This document shows, piece after piece, positions 27,380-33,726 of a stretch of DNA of 64,000 bases. Position 1 is the first letter of the stretch. Each line of letters begins with the position of its first letter. Under the pieces are notes generated by a model. That model made no database searches, was not told the origin of the DNA, and was given only the letters and a program-made list of their open reading frames with translations. Both the position numbers and the translations under genes were made by a program. This DNA comes from Phytohabitans suffuscus (lineage in GTDB: Bacteria; Actinomycetota; Actinomycetes; Mycobacteriales; Micromonosporaceae): NCBI RefSeq assembly GCF_011764565.1, contig NZ_AP022871.1:2170001-2234000 (forward strand), read 5' to 3'.

Positions 27380-27991
27380 ATGGCGGGAGGTCGTCCGCGC
27401 GGATTCGACGTCGAGGAGGCGCTGGATCGCGCTGTCGAGGTGTTCTGGCGCCAGGGGTACGACGGCACATCGATCGCCGACCTGACCGAGGCGATGGGGA
27501 TCAACCCACCCAGCCTGTACGCGGCGTTCGGGAACAAGCGGTCACTGTTCGACCGGGCGGTGGACCACTACAGCGCGGCCCGTCGCCACTACGTCGAGAC
27601 CGCCGTGGCGCAGCCCACGGCCTTGGCGGCGGCGCGCACCTTGCTGGCCGGCGTCGTCGAGGCCGCCACCCAGCCGGACCTGCCGGCCGGCTGCCTCACC
27701 ATCCAGGGTGGGCTGGCGTGCAGCGACTCGGACCGCGAGGTCGCCGCCGCGCTGGCCCAACGCCGGCGGGCCACCCAGGAGGCGATGCTGGCCAGGTTCG
27801 AAAAGGCCGTCGAGGACGGCGACCTGCCGCCCGACACCGACTGCGACGTCCTGGCCGGCTACGTCGCCACGGTCGCCCAGGGGCTCAACGTCCAGGCCGC
27901 CAGCGGGGTATCGCGTGACCGCCTGCTCGCGTTCGCGGAGGCGGCCATGGCGGCGATCCCGCGGCCGCGCGTCGAGGCGTCCCACAGCTGA
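27380..27991 (+). CDS. TetR family transcriptional regulator
   Basis: The 203-aa protein belongs to the TetR family and resembles the AcrR/YxaF-like group: GRPRGFDVEEALDRAVEVFW, then the helix-turn-helix TSIADLTEAMGINPPSLYAA with FGNKRSLF. The C-terminal half has the pattern of the TetR_C ligand domain found beside oxidoreductase genes (AGCLTIQGGLACS). ATG 27380 has GGGGG six bases upstream. It is divergent from one SDR and upstream of SnoaL-like and SDR genes that carry the same palindrome, so it probably governs all of them, including itself. Confidence 0.92.
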   Translation: MAGGRPRGFDVEEALDRAVEVFWRQGYDGTSIADLTEAMGINPPSLYAAFGNKRSLFDRAVDHYSAARRHYVETAVAQPTALAAARTLLAGVVEAATQPDLPAGCLTIQGGLACSDSDREVAAALAQRRRATQEAMLARFEKAVEDGDLPPDTDCDVLAGYVATVAQGLNVQAASGVSRDRLLAFAEAAMAAIPRPRVEASHS

Positions 27992-28038
27992 TTCGAACCC
28001 GACCGCGAGTTCGGTCAGGTGGCACTCGCGCTAATGTG

Positions 28039-28050
28039 TAGCGAACACTA
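28039..28050. promoter_or_regulatory. TetR operator upstream of the SnoaL-like gene
   Basis: TAGCGAACACTA matches TAGCGATCGCTA at 10 of 12 positions. It lies 33 bp before the start of the SnoaL-like gene and is the weakest of the five sites. Confidence 0.55.
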
Positions 28051-28082
28051 AAGAAGTGGCTCGCACACGGAAGGCGCATCAC

Positions 28083-28505
28083 ATGACCCAGGAGTCCGAG
28101 GCCGCGATCGCGGTCGTGCGTCGCAACACCGAAGAGGTCCAGGGCAAGGGTGACTGGTCCCTGTTCGAGGAGCTCTTCGCCGACGACTTCGTCGACCACA
28201 CACCCCAGCCCGGCACCACGCCGGACAAGGACGGGGTCCGCGCCCTCTACCGCGCCCTTCGCGAAGGGTTCCCGGACTTCCGCGCGGACATCAAATGGCA
28301 GATCGCCAGCGGCGGCATGGTGACGACCTACAAGATCTACCACGGCACGCAGACCGGCCCGATCCTCGGCATCGCACCCACTGGCCGCGCCGTCGAGTTC
28401 GAAACGGTCGACGTCATGAAGGTCACCGACGGCAGGATCACCGACCACTGGGGCGTCGGCAACCTGCTGAAGATGCTCGTCCAGCTCGGCGCCGTCACGA
28501 TCTGA
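28083..28505 (+). CDS. SnoaL-like ester cyclase/isomerase family protein
   Basis: The 140-aa protein is a single SnoaL-like alpha+beta barrel: helix with NTEEVQGKGDWSLFEELFADDFVDH, central FPDFRADIKWQIASGGMVTT and the C-terminal strand VDVMKVTDGRITDHWGVGN. SnoaL relatives cyclise polyketide esters, but most chromosomal members have unassigned roles, and nothing links this one to the PKS at the other end. ATG 28083 is used, with GGAAGG about nine bases upstream; a GTG at 28056 is possible. It lies between the TetR gene and a second SDR and has a TetR-type operator in front. Confidence 0.85.
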   Translation: MTQESEAAIAVVRRNTEEVQGKGDWSLFEELFADDFVDHTPQPGTTPDKDGVRALYRALREGFPDFRADIKWQIASGGMVTTYKIYHGTQTGPILGIAPTGRAVEFETVDVMKVTDGRITDHWGVGNLLKMLVQLGAVTI

Positions 28506-28535
28506 TCGCCGTGACCATCCTCGCCCAGCATTCTC

Positions 28536-28580
28536 TAGCGATCGCTATAGAACCCATGCTAGGTTCCGTAGCGTTCGCTA
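28536..28580. promoter_or_regulatory. Two TetR operators upstream of the second SDR gene
   Basis: TAGCGATCGCTA (28536-28547) is a perfect 12-bp palindrome, and TAGCGTTCGCTA (28569-28580) differs at one central base. Centres are 33 bp apart, nearly the same arrangement as at 27320-27363. The second ends 19 bp before the start codon. Confidence 0.8.
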
Positions 28581-28599
28581 CAGAATTGAGGAGGCGTGG

Positions 28600-29349
28600 A
28601 TGGGCAAGCTCCACGGCAAGATCGCCGTCATCACGGGTGGCAGCAGCGGCATCGGCCTGGCGACGGCCAAGGCGTTCGTCGACGAGGGCGCGTACGTGTT
28701 CATCGCCGGCCGGCGGCAGGAGGAACTGGCCAAAGCGGCGGCGGAGATCGGCCGCGAGGTGACCACCGTCCGGGCCGACGTCGCCGAACTCCCGGACCTG
28801 GACCGTCTCTGGGACGTCGTCCGGGAGAAGAAGGGCGCCGTCGACGTCATCGTCGCCAACGCCGGCTTCGTGGAGTTCGCACTACCCGCCGACGTGACCC
28901 CGGAGCACTTCGAGCGGACCTTCAACACCAATGCCCGCGGCACGTTCTTCACCGTCCAGAAAGGACTCCCGCTACTACGCGACGGCGGCTCCATCGTGCT
29001 GATCGGCTCCAGCGGACACGTACTCGGCGTGCCGATCTACACCACCTACCTGGCCACCAAGGCGGCCATCCGCTCCTTCACCCGCAGTTGGGCGGCTGAC
29101 CTCAAAGACCGAAAGATCCGGGTCAACTCGCTCAGCCCTGGACCAGTCGACACACCCATCTTCGAGGCGCAGGCCGGCTCGAAGCAGGCCGCCGACACGT
29201 TGCGGGCAGCGATGGCCGACCGGGTACCACTGGGCCGCCTCGGACGCAGCGAAGAGATCGCCACAACCGCCGTATTCCTCGCCAGCGACGACAGCAGCTT
29301 CATCACCGGCCACGACCTACTCGCCGACGGCGGGCAAACCGCCATCTGA
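28600..29349 (+). CDS. Short-chain dehydrogenase/reductase (SDR)
   Basis: The 249-aa classical SDR has TGGSSGIG (residues 12-19), a VANAG motif, catalytic Ser in IGSSGH and YLATK, and the C-terminal DLLADGGQ. It is only moderately similar to the SDR at 26529-27263, so this is not a recent duplication. ATG 28600 has GAGGAGG five bases upstream. Two strong operator palindromes in the promoter place it under the TetR protein encoded 600 bp upstream. A hairpin terminator follows at 29405. Confidence 0.9.
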   Translation: MGKLHGKIAVITGGSSGIGLATAKAFVDEGAYVFIAGRRQEELAKAAAEIGREVTTVRADVAELPDLDRLWDVVREKKGAVDVIVANAGFVEFALPADVTPEHFERTFNTNARGTFFTVQKGLPLLRDGGSIVLIGSSGHVLGVPIYTTYLATKAAIRSFTRSWAADLKDRKIRVNSLSPGPVDTPIFEAQAGSKQAADTLRAAMADRVPLGRLGRSEEIATTAVFLASDDSSFITGHDLLADGGQTAI

Positions 29350-29404
29350 CAACCGGACCGGTGGGCGACATAGGCGCCGTGGGTTCCGCCACCCCGACTG
29401 GACA

Positions 29405-29438
29405 CGCCTCTGACCTGCGCGAACGCAGATCAGAGGCG
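29405..29438 (+). terminator. Hairpin terminator after the second SDR
   Basis: CGCCTCTGA (29405-29413) pairs perfectly with TCAGAGGCG (29430-29438), and CTGCG/CGCAG extends the inner stem. No long T run follows, as is usual in high-GC actinobacteria. It is 56 bp after the SDR stop. Confidence 0.7.
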
Positions 29439-29648
29439 CCTGTTGCCGTAGCAGCGCCGCCCAGAGCGCGGTGTCTGGGCCGGCGCCGGCCGCGCGGCCA
29501 TTTCGGGTGCGGGGTGCACCGGCGCGACCATTCCCCACTCCGAACCGTTTCCCGACCTCCACATCATCAACATGTCGCCACCTTGTTCATCGATTGGCGC
29601 GGTCGTTCAGGTGAACTCGCGCCTCGGGCCCCGCCTCGGCGGAACGTC

Positions 29649-29719
29649 GTGAGCCCCGGTGTCGATCCGGGCACACCGTCCTTATGAGGGACGGCCGAGC
29701 AGCCAACGCCCGCGCTCAC
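29649..29719 (-). tRNA. tRNA-Met-like (CAT anticodon), degenerate
   Basis: On the minus strand a cloverleaf can be drawn with a 6/7 acceptor stem, a 5-bp anticodon stem (CGTCC/GGACG) around loop CTCATAA (CAT) and a T stem CCCGG/CCGGG. The T loop ATCGACA departs from the usual TTCGANT, and the D arm is irregular. No CCA is encoded. It may be a divergent or decaying tRNA of the array. Confidence 0.55.
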
Positions 29720-29746
29720 GTCTTGGTCCACAGTGGATGGCATCGA

Positions 29747-29827
29747 GACCTCGCCCGGAGTCGAACCGGAGAACCCTTCGGGACCGTTTTGCCGACGGCC
29801 AGCCCCACCCGGGGCTTCCGCGAGGCC
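29747..29827 (-). tRNA. Class II tRNA-like gene with GCA in the anticodon loop
   Basis: The acceptor GGCCTCG pairs with CGAGGTC (one G-T), the D stem is AGCC/GGCT, the T arm has TTCGACT, and a long variable arm with a CCC-GAA-GGG hairpin makes it class II. The anticodon loop reads CGGCAAA, which gives GCA (Cys) but with G at position 33 instead of the invariant T. Class II structure is not normal for tRNA-Cys. The identity is therefore uncertain; it could be a non-canonical tRNA or a decayed one. Confidence 0.55.
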
Positions 29828-29832
29828 GTGCG

Positions 29833-29904
29833 CGCCCCCGGCTGGATTCGAACCAGCGGCCTTGGCCTTCGGAGGGCCACGCGCTTCCGCCGCGCTACGA
29901 GGGC
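29833..29904 (-). tRNA. tRNA-Arg (CCG)
   Basis: Complete cloverleaf: acceptor GCCCTCG/CGGGGGC, D stem GCGC/GCGC, anticodon stem TGGCC/GGCCA around CTCCGAA (CCG), T stem GCTGG with loop TTCGAAT. No CCA is encoded. Confidence 0.85.
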
Positions 29905-29955
29905 ATGGTTTCGAGACGGGCGCCGGCACCAATCGGCTGGCCCCTCCACGCAACG

Positions 29956-30027
29956 TGCCCACGCGGGGAGTCGAACCCCGCTCTCAGGTTTCGTAGACCT
30001 GTGTCTTCTCCGATGGACCACGTGGGC
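29956..30027 (-). tRNA. tRNA-Arg (ACG)
   Basis: Acceptor GCCCACG/CGTGGGC is perfect, the anticodon stem CAGGT/ACCTG encloses CTACGAA (ACG), and the T arm is CGGGG with TTCGACT. The D stem is only 3 bp. No CCA is encoded. Confidence 0.85.
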
Positions 30028-30031
30028 CTGG

Positions 30032-30105
30032 TCCCGCCGGGTGGAGTCGAACCACCTGCCTTCGCCTTATCAGAGCGACGCCCTTACCGCACGGGCCACG
30101 ACGGG
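30032..30105 (-). tRNA. tRNA-Ile (GAT)
   Basis: Acceptor CCCGTCG/CGGCGGG, D stem GCCC/GGGC, anticodon stem TCGCT/GGCGA around CTGATAA (GAT) and T stem GGTGG with TTCGACT. The C1-G72 first pair is unusual. No CCA is encoded. Confidence 0.8.
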
Positions 30106-30156
30106 ATGGCACTGAGCCGCGCCAGCGCGGGCGGCCACCAGGCGGCCGCCCGTGAG

Positions 30157-30230
30157 TACCCGGAACAGGAGTCGAACCTGCAACACACCGGTTCTGAGCC
30201 GGCGGCCTCTTCCAGTTGGGCTACCCGGGC
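30157..30230 (-). tRNA. tRNA with CAG anticodon (Leu) but short variable loop
   Basis: Acceptor GCCCGGG pairs with TCCGGGT (two G-T pairs), the anticodon stem GCCGG/CCGGT encloses CTCAGAA (CAG), and the T arm is GCAGG with TTCGACT. CAG is a leucine anticodon, but leucine tRNAs are class II, while this gene has only about five variable-loop bases. Charging identity is uncertain. Confidence 0.75.
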
Positions 30231-30322
30231 GTGCGGCCCGCCGAGGACGGGCCGAAGAGGACGGACCAAAGTGGAGTGAAGGGCTCGGGCGGCCGGCGCC
30301 CCGAAGGGCGCCGGCCGCACCA

Positions 30323-30609
30323 TCAGCGCGCGAGCGACGCCCACGACGGGGTCGCCGGCTCGAACCGCGACCGCATGCCGGCCTCAGCCGGGGTGCGGTC
30401 GCCCTTGCGCTGGTTGCAGCCATCGCACGCGGCGATGGTGTTGGACCAGGTGTTCCTGCCGCCGCGGAACGGGGCAGGATGTGGTCGACGGTCGTCGCCG
30501 AGCCGTCGCAGTAGCCGCACCGGCGGCCGTCGCGGGCGAGGACACCGCCGCGGGACCAACCGTCACCGAAGAACGGCGCGGCTGGGCGCCTTTCATGCAT
30601 GCCATCCAC
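30323..30609 (-). pseudogene. HNH endonuclease gene inside the tRNA array, one frameshift
   Basis: The reconstructed protein (95 aa) is an HNH nuclease: GGVLARDGRRCGYCDG with the first Cys pair, TVDHILPRS with the catalytic His, then GGRNTWSNTIAACDGCNQRK with the second Cys pair and Asn. The two halves lie in different frames. Adding one C to the CC run near 30466-30467 joins them as LPRSRGGRNTW and makes the length a multiple of three. It is either a recent loss or a sequencing undercall. Start ATG 30600 or GTG 30609 is uncertain. HNH genes embedded in actinobacterial tRNA arrays are a known arrangement on mobile elements and phages; a homing or mobility role is inference. Confidence 0.8.
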
Positions 30610-30660
30610 TGTGGAGTTCTCAATATTCGACGCCGCTACGCGAAATTGCGCAGGGCAAAG

Positions 30661-30735
30661 CAGGGGCGGCAGGATTCGAACCCGCGACCTACGGTTTTGG
30701 AGACCGCCGCTCTGGCCGGGCTGAGCTACACCCCT
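30661..30735 (-). tRNA. tRNA-Trp (CCA)
   Basis: Acceptor AGGGGTG/CGCCCCT, D stem GCTC/GAGC, anticodon stem GCGGT/ACCGT around CTCCAAA (CCA), T stem GCGGG/CCTGC with TTCGAAT, discriminator G. This is the most canonical member of the group and lies upstream of the HNH gene. Confidence 0.92.
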
Positions 30736-30800
30736 ATGGGCACGGATTGGTTGGACACCGTGGGAGATCGGATACTGATGGAGAAATGTTGGCGTGCACG

Positions 30801-30836
30801 AAAAAGCCGCCCGATCCCCGGATGGGGTGGGCGGCT
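30801..30836 (-). terminator. Intrinsic terminator with T run (leftward)
   Basis: On the minus strand AGCCGCCC (complement of 30829-30836) pairs with GGGCGGCT (30805-30812), with an inner CCCC/GGGG stem, and five T residues follow (30801-30805). It stands 17 bp after the stop of the small gene at 30853-30984. Confidence 0.85.
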
Positions 30837-30852
30837 GAGCGCTATGCCTGCG

Positions 30853-30984
30853 CTATCGTCGCCGCCCGCCGTCCGAGGCAAGCTCTTCGTCCGCGATCCG
30901 GTCTATGGGCCCACCGACTGATGGCATGCCCACGAGACCGCATCGCGTGAACCGCAGCGGTGCGTTGCCGGCCTGCCACAACAT
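30853..30984 (-). CDS. Small protein gene (43 aa), unrecognised
   Basis: ATG 30984 is preceded by GAGGAG eight bases upstream, the frame runs 43 codons to TAG 30853, and a strong leftward terminator with a T run follows 17 bp later. This combination makes a real gene likely. The product begins MLWQAGNAPLRFTRCGLVGM and continues PSVGGPIDRIADEELASDGG with three final Arg; it has a single Cys, no membrane helix and an acidic C-terminal half. I do not recognise the family. It lies between the thioesterase gene (divergent) and the tRNA array. Confidence 0.65.
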   Translation of the reverse strand: MLWQAGNAPLRFTRCGLVGMPSVGGPIDRIADEELASDGGRRR

Positions 30985-31150
30985 CTCGGTGACTCCTCAG
31001 GTCGTTGCCAATTTGGGCGCTTGTCGAATTTCGTCGTGTCGAACGTCGCAGTAATAAAGGTAAGCGGCGATCCCCACTCGCGCAACAGTCTTTTCGGCTC
31101 CGATGTTCCCTTGGACACAACGTGGCGCGGCCGCCGGGTATGGCAGGCTG

Positions 31151-31618
31151 ATGGATGTGGATCCGACCGACGGCGACCCGAAGGCCCTGCGGCGCGGCGA
31201 CTTTCCGGTGCTGCGCGAGCTTCCGACCCGCTGGTCGGACGACGACGCCTACGGCCACGTCAACAACGTCGTGCACTACGCGATGTTCGACTCGGCGGTC
31301 AACGGCTGGCTCATCGACGCGACCGGCACCGACATCCGGCGCCTGCCGGCGATCGGCCTCGTGGTGGAGACGCGATGCCGCTACTTCGCCGAGCTCCGCT
31401 TTCCCGACGTGGTGACCGCCGGGCTCGGGCTGGAGCGGCTGGGCAGGAGCAGCGTCGTGTACCGGCTGGCGCTCTTCGGGCCGCGCGGCGAGGCACCGGC
31501 CGCCGCGGGGCGCTTCGTGCACGTCTACGTCGACCGGGAGTCCCGCCGGCCGGTGCCCGTGCCGGACCGGATCCGAGCGGCGCTGCGGCAGCTAGAGTCC
31601 ACTGTGGAGGAAGTGTGA
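31151..31618 (+). CDS. Hotdog-fold acyl-CoA thioesterase
   Basis: The 155-aa protein is of the 4-hydroxybenzoyl-CoA thioesterase/YbgC type: TRWSDDDAYGHVNNVVHYAM near residues 24-43 holds the catalytic Asp and the HVNN motif, and ETRCRYFAEL continues the central helix and strand pattern. It hydrolyses acyl-CoA esters in the cytosol; chain preference cannot be read. ATG 31151 is chosen over an in-frame upstream start at 31103 because the conserved part begins just after it. The next gene begins at GTG 31615, overlapping the stop by 4 bp. Confidence 0.88.
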   Translation: MDVDPTDGDPKALRRGDFPVLRELPTRWSDDDAYGHVNNVVHYAMFDSAVNGWLIDATGTDIRRLPAIGLVVETRCRYFAELRFPDVVTAGLGLERLGRSSVVYRLALFGPRGEAPAAAGRFVHVYVDRESRRPVPVPDRIRAALRQLESTVEEV

Positions 31619-32671
31619 GCCGGGAGACGGTCTTCACGTACGCGGCGCCGCGGCTGAAGTTCGGCGCGGGCGCGGCCGACGAGATCGGGTACGACCTGCG
31701 CCAGCTCGGCGCGCGGCGGGTGCTCGTGGTCACCGACCCCGGGGTCGCCGCGTTCGGCGCGCCCGAGCGGGTGGCCGGGGCCATACGGCGGTACGGCGTG
31801 GCCGCGGAGATCTTCGCGGGCGTGCACGTGGAGCCGACCGAGGCCGCTGGTGGCGGTGCCGACCACGACGGGGACCGGTGCGGAGAGCACGACGGTCTGT
31901 GTACTCGATGTGCTGGAGCTGAAGCTCAAGACCGGGATCAGCCACGCCCGCCTGCGCCCGACGCTGGCCGTTGTCGACCCCCTGCTGACCGTGACCCAGC
32001 CGCCGGAGGTCACCGCCGCCAGTGGCATGGACATTCTCTGCCACGCGCTGGAAAGCTATACCGCCAAGCCCTACACGGCGTTCGAGGCGAAGGAGCCGGC
32101 GGCGCGCGTGCCGTACTGCGGCGCCAACCCGGTCGCCGACATGTGGGCGGAGAAGGCGATGGCGCTTCTCGCCCGCTCGCTGCGCACCGCCGTCGCGCGC
32201 GGCGACGACCTCGAAGCCCGCACCGACATGGCGCTCGCGGCCACGTTCGCCGGCATGGGCTTCGGCAACGCGGGAGTGCACATCCCGCATGCCAACGCAT
32301 ACCCGATCGCCGGTGGTGTGCGCGACTTCCGCCCGGCGGGCTACCCGGAGGGCGAGCCGCTGGTGCCGCACGGGATGGCGGTCGCGCTGACCGCGCGGGA
32401 GGCGCTGCGGTTCACCCACCCGTCCAGCCCGGAGCGGCACCGGCGCGCGGCCGAGCTGCTGGGCGGTGACGACCTGCCGAGCGTGCTGACCGCGCTGATG
32501 CGCGACATCGGCATCCCCAACGGCATCGCCGCGGTCGGCTACGGCGAAGGCGACATCGACACCCTCGTCGCCGGCGCGATGAAGCAGCAGCGACTGCTCG
32601 CCACCGCGCCCCTTCCGGTGGCGCAGGAGGACCTGGCCGCCATCTTCAGCCGGTCACTGAGCCTCTGGTAG
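31615..32671 (+). pseudogene. Iron-containing alcohol dehydrogenase / hydroxyacid-oxoacid transhydrogenase with internal deletion
   Basis: The N-terminal part (SRETVFTYAAPRLKFGAGAA to GVHVEPTEA) and the C-terminal part (PLVAVPTTTGTGAEST, SGMDILCHALESYTA, FGNAGVHIPHANAYPIAGGV) are clear pieces of the HOT/ADHFE1 family, but they are in different frames. The roughly 70 residues that should lie between them, with the GGGSxxD nucleotide-binding motif, are missing at about 31838-31845. Frame shift plus loss of the cofactor site means the enzyme cannot work as encoded. The remaining metal-site His region is intact, so the loss looks recent. It overlaps the thioesterase gene by 4 bp and the convergent hydrolase gene by 18 bp. 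Confidence 0.85.
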
Positions 32672-33517
32672 CGAAAGCGCGGTGTGGCCGAGGATGGCCG
32701 GGACTACCACGTCCCATGTGGACGGTGGTGGTGGCTGGTGGCCGACGCCGTCGAGGATCAGGAGCTGGGCGCGGTTGATCTCGCGGGCGAGCATCACGGC
32801 GTGGCCGGGTGGGAAGAACGGGTCGGCGCCGCCGTGGACGACGAGCGTCGGGGCGGTGATCTCGCGTAGCCGGGGACGGGCGCTGCCGCTGCCCTTGACC
32901 AGCGCGTGGTTCTTCACGCTCGACTCGATGTCGATCGTGCGGGCGACCACCTGGCGGGCGATCTCCCGCGTGTACTCCTGGTCGAAGAAGTCCGGCCCGG
33001 CGAAAAGCCGCCAGTCTTCGACGAGGTGGGCCACGACGGCCTCGGGGTCGGACCAGTCCGGCTCGGGTGCCGGGTCGGCGAACGCCGCTTCGAGGCGCTC
33101 GTCGATCGGTGGCAGGTCGTCGTCGGGGCCGGTGCTGGTGGAGACCAGGGTGAGCGTGGCCACCCGCTCGGGGTGATCGATCGCCAGGTGCTGGGCGATG
33201 GCACCGCCCATCGAGATGCCGACGATGTGGGCGCGGCCGGCGGCCAGCAGGTCGGCAAGGGCGACCGCGTCCGCGACGAGGTCGTCGCCGGTGTAGCCGG
33301 GTGCGCCGGGTGGCCAGGTGGTCGAGCGGCCGGTGTCGCGGAAGTCGTACCGGATGACCTTGCGGCCGCCCAGCGCGAGGCGCCGGCAGAAGTCGGCGTC
33401 CCACCAGTCCATGCTGGCGCCCATGCCGCCGATCAGCAGGATCGCCGGCGCGTCCGGGTCACCAAAGGTCTCGGTGCACAGATCCACGCCGTTGACGTGC
33501 ACGATGGCCTCGCCCAT
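32654..33517 (-). CDS. Alpha/beta hydrolase
   Basis: The 287-aa alpha/beta-fold hydrolase has the nucleophile elbow GISMGG (about residue 101), the acid in VVHGGADPFFP and the His in DGVGHQPPP. The oxyanion segment is IGGMGASMDWWD. The overall look is that of aclacinomycin methylesterase-like or haloperoxidase-like hydrolases; the substrate is unknown. ATG 33517 is used, one codon after a GTG. It is divergent from the GH64 gene, but its own promoter region shows no operator of the glycanase set close to the start. Confidence 0.88.
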   Translation of the reverse strand: MGEAIVHVNGVDLCTETFGDPDAPAILLIGGMGASMDWWDADFCRRLALGGRKVIRYDFRDTGRSTTWPPGAPGYTGDDLVADAVALADLLAAGRAHIVGISMGGAIAQHLAIDHPERVATLTLVSTSTGPDDDLPPIDERLEAAFADPAPEPDWSDPEAVVAHLVEDWRLFAGPDFFDQEYTREIARQVVARTIDIESSVKNHALVKGSGSARPRLREITAPTLVVHGGADPFFPPGHAVMLAREINRAQLLILDGVGHQPPPPSTWDVVVPAILGHTALSLPEAQ

Positions 33518-33660
33518 CACCCCAACCTACCCCGGCCCCGGCGGCGGGTCGGGGCGGTCGCCGGGGAGGCGGGCAGCCGCGGGTACGAGATCCGTCCGGA
33601 AGCGTTTCGGGACGGCCCTTGACTTGTCCGCCTTGCATCGATCACGCTCTCCGTGTTAGT

Positions 33661-33672
33661 GAGAGCGCTCTC
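33661..33672. promoter_or_regulatory. LacI-type operator upstream of the GH64 gene
   Basis: GAGAGCGCTCTC is a perfect 12-bp palindrome 54 bp before the GH64 start and downstream of TTGACT (33619-33624). The same core occurs at 44154, 44314 and 46466. It resembles CebR-type sites of actinobacterial LacI regulators. Confidence 0.8.
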
Positions 33673-33726
33673 TCTCGCTGTCCCGGTTTCGGCGTCCGGG
33701 CCCCGAACCCACGTACGGGAGCTGCC

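Noticed and set aside
28083..28505. SnoaL-like protein as part of the polyketide cluster
   Set aside because: It lies 20 kb from the PKS, within a separate TetR regulon, and the PKS is a reducing modular type that does not need an aromatic cyclase.
30903..31118. A 71-aa leftward frame starting with GTG 31118
   Set aside because: No ribosome site, and it overlaps the better supported 43-aa frame in another frame.
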